This document shows positions 1 to 8,484 of a stretch of DNA of 17,920 nt, in pieces (the first letter of the stretch is position 1; each line of letters begins with the position of its first letter). The notes below the pieces were generated by a model, which saw only the letters and a list, made by a program, of their open reading frames with translations, did no database searches and was not told where the DNA came from. Source of the stretch: Discostella pseudostelligera (lineage: Eukaryota > Bacillariophyta > Thalassiosirophyceae > Thalassiosirales > Thalassiosiraceae); the NCBI GenBank assembly GCA_036940085.1, contig JALLBK010000582.1, forward strand, positions 1 through 17,920. Reading direction: 5' to 3'. The position numbers were made by a program, and so were the translations under genes.

Positions 1-105
1 ACTGCTGCCGCTGTCGCCATGGCGGCCACAGGTGTTGCAATGATCTTTTGAAGTCGCTATCGGAATGTGGTAGTCTTCTGGGAAACATGGCACTAGCCGA
101 ATCAT
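1..105 (-). CDS. Possible partial exon of an unknown gene leaving the left edge
   Basis: On the minus strand a 35-codon frame runs open from an ATG at 103-105 to the window edge. It contains a CxxC pair (Cys23 and Cys26) followed by Gly, Arg, His and Gly-Asp, which is zinc-site-like in appearance. The ATG lies directly after TTCTCAG, so the frame could be an internal exon entered through a 3' splice site rather than a true start. I do not recognise the protein. Its reading frame differs from the end of the neighbouring large gene, whose stop is at 393-395. The composition looks more protein-like than the other frames here, but the stretch is short and there is no second exon to support it. 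Confidence 0.22.
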   Translation of the reverse strand, partial: MIRLVPCFPEDYHIPIATSKDHCNTCGRHGDSGSS

Positions 106-392
106 CTGAGAACTTCATAGGCATCCGTCATCCGTTACTGTTGTTTTCATCACCGCCGCTACGATACTTTACAATATCCTAAACTAATGTAGATTCCTGA
201 ACATCTTCTTTTCTCAATGTCGAAACTGCAATGAATGAAGATGACAGCTGTTCTTTTTACTACCAGCATACTCAATAGGGAGAGATTGTGTACGACGTGA
301 GCGTAAACGACACAGCAGATTGATGATGCGAACGGGTCTGCTGGCATTTCTACACATGCCGTTTACTTGCCCTTCTCGAGAGATCATCTTCA
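106..392. other. 3' flank of the large glycan-enzyme gene
   Basis: This stretch lies downstream of the stop codon of the minus-strand gene at 393. It probably holds its 3' untranslated region and the spacer to whatever gene lies to the left. A 62-codon minus-strand frame at 159-347 shows no recognisable domain and was not called. Confidence 0.4.
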
Positions 393-1572
393 CTAGTATT
401 CCAGCTTCATCATCTCGCGGATGCGAGATTTCAGCATTCCGTTTCCGACGGTCTCATCCCATGAAAAATACATCTCTATTGTTTCCTCTCCATGCGCAAG
501 AATTGGTTCGTCCAACATTTCCTCGTAACTTGCAGGATTTTGTTCATAGAACTGAATCTCCATCAATGCTTGTTGCGGTGTGTCCAAATCAAAGAAAATG
601 AATGCTTTTGCATTGAATATGTCGAAGACTAATCTACTTCCAAAGTAGATAGGAACGGTTCCGGCTAAAAATGCATGCAAAATTTTCTCTGACACGTATC
701 CAGGAGCATCTGTATTCTCCATCACAAGTGCATATCGGTATTTCGAATAGAGATCCAAATTGTCTCGTTGACTGTCTGTTCCAGTGTGACCAGAGATAGG
801 CTGAATTGATGATGGTCGTTGATTATCGTCAAAGGGCACGCATTGAGCAGTTTTGCCCTCGTTGGACGAGGTTGGGTAGGCTTCAAAATTTCCCTGGCAC
901 TTCCCAGCGGTATGAATTGGCGCAATTTCAGATAATGCTCTCGCTGCACGTTCCCGGTACTCTATGAAGTGAGAGTTCTGGAAAATAATAAGAGGAGAGA
1001 CATTGATGTTGAGAGACGAACAAACGAATGTGTTGGGACATGCAAAGACTTGCACTCACGATGTAGAGCAAAAAGTGCTCTCTGGTATTCTTCGGTTTGC
1101 TCATGGGTTCAAAAATCCTACTCAACTCCGTTTGTCGGCTCATGTGTAGGTACCACAGTCGCATCGAGCAAAGAGGAACACGAATGCTTCGACTAGTGTC
1201 CTCGTGTGGACCAATAACAAAAGTACTATCACCAGGAGGCAGATAGTTGAAAGTTAATTCCCCGTTGATGTTATCACGATGAGTCGGGTGAATATCATAA
1301 TATTCAGCGTTGATGTGCAGCTGATAACCAGGGAAGGCTTCAACATCAACAGAACAGAATTGATGGGAGTGCACAATAAGCATATCATGCTCTGTTGCGT
1401 CGTTGATTGTGACTTCTGTCAGCGCAAGCGCAGAGGTCTCGACGGTGCCGGAATTCATGCTGACGGTGCCCTCGAAGTCTGGGAAAAGTGACTTAGCCAG
1501 GAACAGTCCAAACGTCGAATACCTGAAATTCTGTCGAGTATTCAAGAATCCTTGAGCGCCGCCGCAGTAATA
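393..1572 (-). other. GT10 fucosyltransferase domain of the fusion protein
   Basis: Residues 1467-1831 match the glycosyltransferase family 10 fold. The key segment is the GDP-fucose-binding region MENTDAPGYVSEKI (1723-1736), followed by GTVPIYFGS (1743-1751), which corresponds to the family ENS-x-DYVTEK ... AGTVPV pattern. An upstream segment, NSHFIEYRERAARAL plus a GKC motif, matches the S-N-C/HGKC region of the family. Intron 10 (978-1059) lies just before it. The domain transfers fucose from GDP-fucose, usually in alpha-1,3 linkage. The acceptor cannot be read from sequence. Confidence 0.75.
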
Positions 1573-4500
1573 TAGCTTCTTAATGCCCTCTCGATTACGA
1601 TGTCCTCCATGAACACCGAATTTATTATCTGCCGATTTAAAGGACTCGTTTTCTAATGATGCAACCACTTCAATCATTTCATTCAGGCGCCGCACAGCAG
1701 AGGCAATTCTTTCATTACTGAAAAAATCTGAGTTTGCTCCAAAGAAGTACTGTTGTAGACCAAGACGGCAATCATTGTAAGATGATTACCCCTTCGCAAA
1801 CAACAATCACGAAAAAGAACGTCTGACGTACCTCAAACCTCGCTCGAAATTTGTCAGTTAAGTTGTTCACAACCTTTTCGACTTCTTCATTCGACTCAAA
1901 CTGCAACTCTTCGTATTCAATGCACAACACGTTATCGTACTGACAGTATGATGGATCAATTCTTGTCTCTGTACTTGTCCCGCGGTTAGAAACCACGAAG
2001 AAGACTTCATCAAATTCAAGTTTGTATATCTTATATAACCGTATGAGATCTAAAGCATGGGTCTTCGTAACCACCGTCTGAAAAATAGATATGAATTCAT
2101 GTCAGCAAAGCGAGGTAGTTCGGCAACGCTGGAAAATATCATATTTCAATTCTCACCGTGTTGATCGGTACAGTCTTATCGTTGTGCCTTACATTCGTCA
2201 GTGATTCACTGTTGACCAAAAAACTGTAGTTTTGATCAGGCTCAAACAAGCCCATCAGCCAGTTTGTCGCTACGGTGGATGCAGTATGTTGGGGAGAGGC
2301 TTGGAATATATGAAACGATTTCCCATTCACTCTGATTTGGGTGGATTCCGTTATAACTCCAGACTTCGCATCTTGCATCTCCTGAGGTCGATCATCCACT
2401 ACAGCTGTTGCAATATCCAATGCCTCTAACCTTTTAACTGCAGCCACGCGCTTACTTTCATCTAACGATTCAAGCCCGAAGAAGTATTGAAATCTGGATT
2501 GAAATTTATTCGCCACGTTATTAACCATTGCAGACAATTCGTCTCGACTGGTGTAGGTGAGGTCTTCGCTATCAATGCACAGAACATTGTCGTATTTACA
2601 TAGCTCTTTGTCGATGTGTGTATTCGTATCCACACCCTTAATAGTCGCAACAAAAAAGATTTCGTCAAAATTATGCCTTTCTCTCTGGTAAAGCTCGAGT
2701 AAGCCTACCTCATGAGTAATTGTTATCAATGAAGACTTCTTGTAGGCTGCGGTTGGATCAAAAAGGCCGACTAATATGTTGTTCAGTATAGTTGATCCAG
2801 TGTGAGGTAACGATGCTTGGAAAATATGAAACGTCTTTGTTGGCTGTTCGATACTATTCGTCTCTGAGGACTGGTTGACAATTTTGAGATATGCCGCATG
2901 AACTTCCTGCTGGTATCTCTCAAGTGTGGTGCGCAAACGGAGATGACGATCACCCCACTTTTGAATCAAGTCTACGAGCATGTTGGACATGGACTCTAGC
3001 ATTTCCCGGGTGTATGGTCGTTCAGTAGGCCCTGAACGTTGAGAGTCATGGTGAGCAGGATCAAGTCGCCGCCGTTTCTCATCCTTGAGCGTCTGATTTG
3101 GGGTTTTCACCTGCTCCTTATATTTAACAACAGCTCTCCAGACACAAGGAACGGATTCGGAGGCTATTGGATGAACTCCTTCACTTCTAGTTAAGAAATT
3201 GTTCAATCTGATTGCTTCTTGTGGCCCTTCATTGTCGTCGATAAGCGTCTCGTAGGAGATGAAGATGCGATCATCGTTCATATCATCGAATCGGTTCATC
3301 CAGTAATCAACAAATTTTGCGAACTTGTTGATCTGAGACATTGCCGAACGATCACGCCATTCGATCCAGTCACTCACTGGCGCTCGTTGACTGTGAATTG
3401 GTAGATTATTCTGTGTTTCGAATCTAATGGTGGCAATCATGTGTGAGACTTCGACTGACAATGGCGGGAGAAGTTGCAATACCTCAACAAACTTACATGT
3501 GGTTGAAAAAAGATGGAATAGAGTTCATGGGATTTCTGATAATGACTATCGCACGCTTTATCTCGTTATCCCATGAGACCTACACAATGTTTGATAGTCC
3601 GATGCAACAATCCCGTTAAAAGAGTTCTGAGTCGATGAAATTGCAATCAATTTTCAGACCATTGTCGTACCAGCTGGCCTGCATCATGCGGGTAGTGGGT
3701 CCTTCAAGAAGGGAAATGAATGGGTTAATGTCGAGTAAAACGCAGCTGAGCCGCAATTTTTCAAAGCGAGAAGAACTTACTTGACAGTAACCACCTGCTT
3801 GCCTCTACGATTGTTATCCCAATCATCGCCCGTCCACAACCCTGTCAATGCCTCAATCTATGCCCATCGCCCAACAGAACACAAACGTAAGATTTGCCTG
3901 ACGACAGTGTAATATGAGTTTACGGCAATGAACTTACCAAATTCCATGTCATGCGCGCACCGCAACCTGGAGTACGATTAAACGGGGGTTGGTTGATGCT
4001 CATCAAATAAATGGTTCCAACAAATCTTACTAACCTGGATAGGACGCTGCGTACGAAGTTTGAACGTTCCCCTGCGCCGGCTGCGGCCACGTTATTTCAC
4101 ATCCACCACCTGGAAGCGCAATAGACAAGCGCCGTCGGCGACCTCGGAGGCGGTCATAGGGCATTATTTTATCGCCCGCGGATTCTCCATCGGCATGGAC
4201 AACTTCCGACGATTTACTTTGGTAACCACCATGGATACCGAATTTCAAGTCCACCTTTTCTGCCGGTTCGTTGGCCATGGCGGCCGCTACACGCGCGGTG
4301 GCATCTAATCTTTCGACGGCATCCAATTCATTTTCTAGTTGAAGCAAATTGGAGTCAGCACCGAAGTAGTATTTGAATCTCTTGCGAAGTTTCTCTGTCA
4401 GCAACTTCACCATGGCATGCAATTCGTCCTCGTTTTTGTAGAGCAACTCTTCGTATTCGATGCATAGGACATTTTTGTAGCTACAGAGTTCGTTGATTTC

Positions 4501-6757
4501 ATCCCTGTTGGAATCGTTGTCCCGATACGAAACAACGAAGAATACCTCTTCAACGCTTGCTTTTAGGTTTTGACAAAGAGACATGTGAATGATATTCACG
4601 GGTATGCGTTAGCAATAAAAAGAAATGATAGAGCAACAGAGATGAAGCACCCACTAAAGCACACACTAAACTCACGCCTGATAAGTTTGTACAATGTCAA
4701 CAGATCCATATTGTGCGTCTTGGTCACAATGTTTGCATCGATTGTGGTATCACTTCCTGACTGCTGGATGGGTTCCTGCGGCCAGTTATTCTTCATGAAC
4801 GCAACATCCTTCTGGGGCTCGAAGAGTCCTATGAGCCAGTTCGTGGCCACAGTCGATGCCGTGTTCGGAGGAGATGCTTGTATAATGTGAAAGGGAAGCA
4901 TGGACAGTGGTGGTGGCGGCGGTCCTTGCAGAAGAGGCGGCGGCGGCTGCTTCTGCTGCTGCTGTTCTTGTTGATATTGTTGCTGCTGCAGTTGTTGTTG
5001 TTGTTGTTCTTCACTTTGTTGTTGCATTTTCTGGTGCTGCTCCTGAGCATCTTTATCCTGCCCACTCAATGCAGCTTCTAAATTGCCAGTGGATGCCAAA
5101 TATTCCCTATTTACCACTCGGTGGTAAAAAGATAGAATGGTCAGGACCCTCTGATGACGGCTCCATCGGTTCAATAGCTGCAATAACATATCCGTCATCT
5201 CCGCAAGATTTTCCGGTGTGTATGGCCGATCTTCTGAATTCCATTCCCCACCATCCATACCGAAATTATAAGTAAGCTCGTCAACACCGTTTTGTTGCTC
5301 CTGCGATTGCGATGATAACATTGTAGAATACACCACCTCTTTCCATATGCACGGTACGTCATCGGCAGCCGCCATCATCACTGTTGCATCCTTCCCCGCT
5401 CTGTCAATCAATTCTTCCGTGCTACTACTCAATCCATCCTCGATAGGTTGCGGTTTTCGTCCACTACCTACGCTCGTCTCCTCAGCACTGAAACCATCAT
5501 TCTCGTCCACCTCCCCATCTGGATTACTCCCACCCAATTCTGACTTAGCCCACTCCATCGCACTCTCCTTCATACCCCTCTCCAAAAACAATGCCAATCG
5601 TAATGTCTCTCCCGGCCCCGTATCTTCATTGACTAAACTCTCATATGAAAAGTATAGTCGATCATTCTCCCCTTTGCCGGCATGACGATCCATCCAATAG
5701 GATACAAATCGACGATAGAGCATGAGTTGGGAGGATAATTGGGTGTCGCGCCATTCGATCCATGCATTGCGTGCTTCCTCCTTTTGTTGTGACGATGATG
5801 AGGAGGATGATGTTGACGAGGAGGAAGAAGAAGAGGAACCAGTGGGCAAATGGTTCTTCATTTCGTACATTCGATTAAAGTAGTTGGGAATGGCATGCAA
5901 TGGATTTCGGAGTAATATAATTGCTCGAGGAATATCTCGGTCGAATGGTGCCTGGTGTAACGATGAATGATGGTGTGATTGTTAGTAGTTCGCTCTTGCA
6001 AATTTTGATGAATCAAATGAAGATGATGCATTTTATTATTGAGGCGATTGTGTCATCATTAATGACTCACCAATTGTCCCGAGGTGTGTGGAAATTGTGT
6101 CCTCACCGCCACCATTCTCTTATTTTCTCCGTGGTCAGTGGTAGCACTAGCTTCTCCATCACCACCCCTGGCACCAGCAGCATCACCACTAGCAGTAGCA
6201 GCAGCAGCAGCAGCATCACCAACAGGCAATCCCGTCAATCGCTCTACTAAATACTTGGTGATTAATTTATCCCCCGATCCTGGAAAGGATGCTGCATAAA
6301 ATAATGGTGCTGCTGATGAAGATGATGATGCATAATAAAATGAGTTGGCTTGACCGTCTTCTTGGGATTGAATAGTCTGTTGTTGCTGCTGTTGTTTTTG
6401 AAGTGGTGAAAGAACGTGGTCGGGACATTGATCTAGTATTAATTGTCGTCGTCGCTGGGTGTCTATTAGTGTAGGAGTAGATGAATTATTTTGAAGATTG
6501 TGCATCATCAATACTTCTTCCATGGATCGACGACCATGACGTTCATTCCAGCCATTGTCATTGTCGTTATTAAATGATGATGGAAAGATTGCAATGGTAT
6601 CAATTGCATTCATAGATGATAGGATGGCGAATGCTGCCACCGCCGCAATTGCAATCCAAGCGACGAAGCGGCGGCGGCGACCCATCGTCTTGCAACTCCT
6701 ACTGACAGCAAGACCGTGCAACTCAGCCGGGCTGCTGCTGCTGGATGGTATCGTCAT
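393..6757 (-). CDS. Multidomain sulfotransferase / GT10 fucosyltransferase fusion protein (11 exons, 1,831 aa)
   Basis: Exons, in minus-strand order: 6757-6071, 5951-4676, 4559-4035, 3966-3938, 3857-3781, 3701-3671, 3579-3497, 3423-2157, 2077-1832, 1749-1060 and 977-393. All ten introns are GT-AG, and the coding total is 5,496 nt with no internal stop. Residues 25-49 (Arg-rich, then hydrophobic) form a type II signal anchor, which suggests a Golgi lumenal enzyme. The domains are: sulfotransferase 1 (about 152-510), QASPP domain A1 (583-768), sulfotransferase 2 (822-1085), A2 (1101-1262), A3 (1273-1460) and GT10 (1467-1831). Residues 1-24 may be dispensable, because Met25 at 6685 is an alternative start placed directly before the anchor. 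A Ser run and a Gln/Pro linker lie between domains. The gene could in reality be two genes, but splice junctions 4035/3966 and 3497/3423 fall inside sulfotransferase 2 and tie the halves together. The likely role, inferred from the families, is transfer of fucose and sulfate onto a secreted glycan. Confidence 0.8.
1591..2315 (-). other. QASPP domain A3
   Basis: FHIFQASPQHTASTVATNWL (1273-1292) opens the copy, followed by VTKTHALDL, FDEVFFVV, YDNVLCIEYEEL, YFFG and KFGVHGGHRNR (1450-1460). Introns 8 (2078-2156) and 9 (1750-1831), both phase 0, interrupt it at sites where A1 and A2 have none. It is the most complete of the three copies and leads directly into the GT10 domain. Confidence 0.65.
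2346..2831 (-). other. QASPP domain A2 (degenerate copy)
   Basis: FHIFQASLPHTGSTILNNIL (1101-1120) opens the copy. The Lys of the KTH motif is replaced (ITITHE, 1136-1141). FDEIFFV, YDNVLCI and QYFFG are kept. The C-terminal His-Gly-Gly motif is missing. There are no introns in this copy. It is probably a structural or degenerate module. Confidence 0.6.
2877..4059 (-). other. Sulfotransferase domain 2 (WSCD-like), split by five introns
   Basis: The PAPS loop is AASYPGCGAR (residues 825-834), split by intron 3. It is followed by IEALTGLWTGDDWDNN, an intact VKTHYP (864-869), RAIVIIRNP (884-892), WIEWRD (922-927) and FISYETL (957-963). The domain closes with VPCVW (994-998) and the terminal helix (1038-1083). 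The unbroken KTHYP makes this the better candidate for an active sulfotransferase. The N-terminal half is encoded by exons of 29, 77, 31 and 83 nt. Confidence 0.75.
4219..4892 (-). other. QASPP domain A1 of the fusion protein
   Basis: This is the first of three copies of a domain of about 190 residues. It opens with FHIIQASPPNTASTVATNWL (583-602), a P-loop-like start resembling the PAPS-binding strand and loop of sulfotransferases. It continues with VTKTHN (638-643), VEEVFFVV (657-664), KNVLCIEYEELL (683-694), KYYFG and finally KFGIHGGYQ (760-768). Intron 2 (4560-4675, phase 1) falls between the KTH and FFVV segments. I recognise the architecture as sulfotransferase-like but cannot name a characterised family. 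Confidence 0.65.
4908..5060 (-). repeat. Gln-rich and Pro-rich interdomain linker (imperfect CAG/CCN-type trinucleotides)
   Basis: On the minus strand this stretch encodes a Gln/Glu-rich segment (residues 527-564) followed by two runs of four or more Pro (565-577). It joins sulfotransferase 1 to domain A1. The codons are mixed CAA and CAG, so the repeat is imperfect and probably of moderate stability. It reads as a flexible hinge. Confidence 0.8.
5109..6304 (-). other. Sulfotransferase domain 1 (WSCD-like) of the fusion protein
   Basis: The PAPS 5'-phosphosulfate loop is the AASFPGSGDK segment at residues 155-164. The helix after it ends in Leu-Thr-Gly, as in WSCD-type sulfotransferases. Across the first intron (5952-6070, phase 0) the domain continues with RAIILLRNP (238-246, the 3'-phosphate strand), WIEWRD (293-298) and FSYESL (330-335), then VPCIW (428-432) and a terminal helix (471-513). 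The segment that is normally KTHFP reads RTQFP here (219-223), so nucleotide binding may be altered. The domain carries two low-complexity insertions, a Ser run at 268-283 and an acidic loop at about 365-425. Confidence 0.75.
5790..5837 (-). repeat. Poly-Ser tract inside sulfotransferase domain 1
   Basis: Sixteen codons (residues 268-283) encode Ser apart from one Thr, with mixed TCN and other Ser codons. The tract interrupts the sulfotransferase fold between the RNP strand and the WIEWRD motif. The second sulfotransferase domain has a plain loop at the same place, so this is a lineage-specific expansion. Confidence 0.8.
6611..6685 (-). other. Signal anchor of the fusion protein
   Basis: Residues 25-49 start with Met-Gly and four Arg, followed by about 17 hydrophobic residues and no obvious cleavage site. 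This is the usual N-terminus of a Golgi type II membrane enzyme. It would place all six downstream domains in the lumen, where glycosyltransferases and carbohydrate sulfotransferases act. Confidence 0.7.
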
Positions 6758-7145
6758 TGTGCAATGCGCAGTTTGGCGTTGCGCCCTTGGATTGTCAATC
6801 TCGAGCTTGGGACGACGCGTTCACTACATAGTAGGATGAAGCGGACGTCATGGTCATATCATGGGCATCGGTCATGATCCCGCGATAAGCCTTCCCGCGC
6901 GAAGTCGCGATGACCGCGGCGCCACTCATCGCCGATGACCTCGCTTATTATTTTTGGAGGAAAGATACTTAGGGTCATTATGAACAAGAAGATACTTAAG
7001 GAAGGGGGAAAGTGGCAGTAAAGATTTGGCGGGAAGGTAGATCCACGTCATCGTCCACTCACAGCCTCTCGATTTTCGTTTTTGGATGATCATTTCCACT
7101 TTCCACTACCTTACTTCCACTTTCCACTTCCACCCGTCGCCGACC
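6758..7145. promoter_or_regulatory. Divergent promoter region
   Basis: This 388-bp gap separates the start of the minus-strand fusion gene from the start of the plus-strand gene at 7146. It contains ACGTCA bZIP-type cores near 6845 and 7047, two copies of GATACTTA (6964 and 6991), and five GGTCAT/ATGACC hexamers between 6852 and 6978. TTCCACT heptamers crowd 7094-7128, directly upstream of the plus-strand start. Function is inferred from position only. Confidence 0.5.
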
Positions 7146-8484
7146 ATGACAGCCGCCGCCAGGATGATGTCTACCATGACATCATCATCATGGCTCGTGG
7201 CACTTGTGCTACTGGGTGTCGCGTCTTATTCGTCGTCGGGACCATCAGTAGTAGTGTCAGCAGCAACAACAGTAGCGTCGCCATCATCTGCCTTCTCGCG
7301 GAGTGGGGGCCACTTTGGCGTATTGACCCGAAGTCGACGACGTCATCAATTTGACATTACATCACCGGCATCAATACAAAAATATCCGACACTGCAAATT
7401 CGAGGAGGAGCCAACGATGATGAAGATGAGTATGATTCCGAAGTTGACGATGATGATGAAGAAGAGCCAATCATCCAAAAGACCAAATCGCTCGCCTCCT
7501 CCGCCAAATCTGTCGCACAAAAGAAGAAGTCGGCGGCACTCAAGTCCAAAGTCAATGTGGCTATCTCATCCTCCGCCGCCGCCGCCACAAAGAAGAAGGG
7601 AGGAAAGAATATCTACCAGCGTTATGTCCCCTACATCCTTCGAGCATGCTTGAATCCATTCACTTTATTGGCCATGACTAAGGCCTACTTTGTTAGTTTG
7701 TGTGATATCAATTATTTGAAAGAGGTGAGTTTTAGTGAAGAACATAGAGAGATTTGGAGAAAGCGACGTGTTCGTTTGTTTGTATGTTTGGTACCCTGAT
7801 GGAGAGGGTGTCGATGGAGGACTATGCTATTTTTGTGAAAAGGGGGGGATACAACGACAACATCAATGCGACAATACCGACGACAACTTCACACACACGC
7901 ACACCCAGATCAATGTATGTTTGCGCATATCCTCATGATGTATATTACATCAATTACAACCGGATTATTTGCGTGCGTTTATTCTGGAACATCAATTCAT
8001 TTCCGCCACGACTCTTCTTCGACGTTGCAAGTTTTTTGCAGCGATGAGGAATCTTATGGTTGTGGAAGGGGAATGATTCCTGCCGTCCTTAAGGCTGTTT
8101 TCATTTGGTCACTTGATTGATCAAGGAACGTACGGAAAATGTACTTCTATCATTGAAATCATACGAGTCATAACGGCAATACAATTCACTTTTTGCTTTA
8201 CTCGATGCGTTCGTTGTCGGTGTTGGGTGGGGGGATCTAGGGAAAGACAAATTATTGGCTGACTTGGAGCACTCCGTTCATTGGATATTGCGCGTTTTCT
8301 AACTCACTTACCCTCTCTATCCATTGAATCCATCAAATAGGAACCAACCCAAAATCTTCGTTCGGCTCTTGCCGACAAGGCACGGAAACAACAGCCACCA
8401 CCATCATCCTCTACCAAACCCAAACGCAAAATGAAACCAGGACAGGCCAAGACTATATCCGATCTGCCACAATTGAGTGCCTGA
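7146..8484 (+). CDS. Conserved-looking secretory or plastid-targeted protein of unknown function (2 exons, 240 aa)
   Basis: The exons are 7146-7724 and 8341-8484, with donor GAG|GTGAGT, acceptor ATAG|GAA, phase 0. An upstream in-frame ATG at 7086 exists, but the Met at 7146 gives a normal signal peptide (residues 15-40). SSAF at 47-50 resembles the diatom ASAFAP plastid-import motif and is followed by an Arg/Ser-rich stretch. A strongly acidic segment (90-107), a Lys/Ala/Ser-rich segment (111-154), and a compact C-terminal part follow. That part contains RYVPYILRACLNPFTLLAMT (159-178), a short hydrophobic stretch that may touch a membrane, and the ending KMKPGQAKTISDLPQLSA. I cannot assign a function. 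The low-complexity middle and ordered C-terminus suggest that the C-terminus is the conserved part. Confidence 0.75.
7725..8340 (+). other. 616-bp intron of the unknown-function gene
   Basis: This is by far the longest intron in the window; the others are 68-119 bp. It has a consensus donor (GTGAGT) and a TAG acceptor after a pyrimidine-rich stretch. It contains a short CA run at 7891-7904 and an inverted repeat CTTGAT-TG-ATCAAG at 8112-8125. I see no further exon whose inclusion would improve the protein. A hidden alternative exon or small RNA cannot be excluded. Confidence 0.6.

Noticed and set aside
320..601. Plus-strand frame of 93 codons
   Set aside because: It is antisense to the GT10 exon and has no domain content.
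3480..4030. A gene boundary splitting the large minus-strand gene in two
   Set aside because: The small exons at 3966-3938, 3857-3781, 3701-3671 and 3579-3497 rebuild a continuous sulfotransferase core (PGCGAR, VKTHYP, RAIVIIRNP) in frame with both sides, so there is no room for a stop or a new start.
4878..5275. Leu-, Val- and Ala-rich plus-strand frames
   Set aside because: They are antisense readings of the Gln/Pro-rich linker and show only low-complexity composition.
7891..7904. CA run as a microsatellite of note
   Set aside because: It is too short and interrupted to be more than ordinary simple sequence.
7735..8120. Plus-strand frames inside the 616-bp intron
   Set aside because: Their codons are not protein-like, and the proper donor and acceptor join the flanking exons in phase 0 without them.
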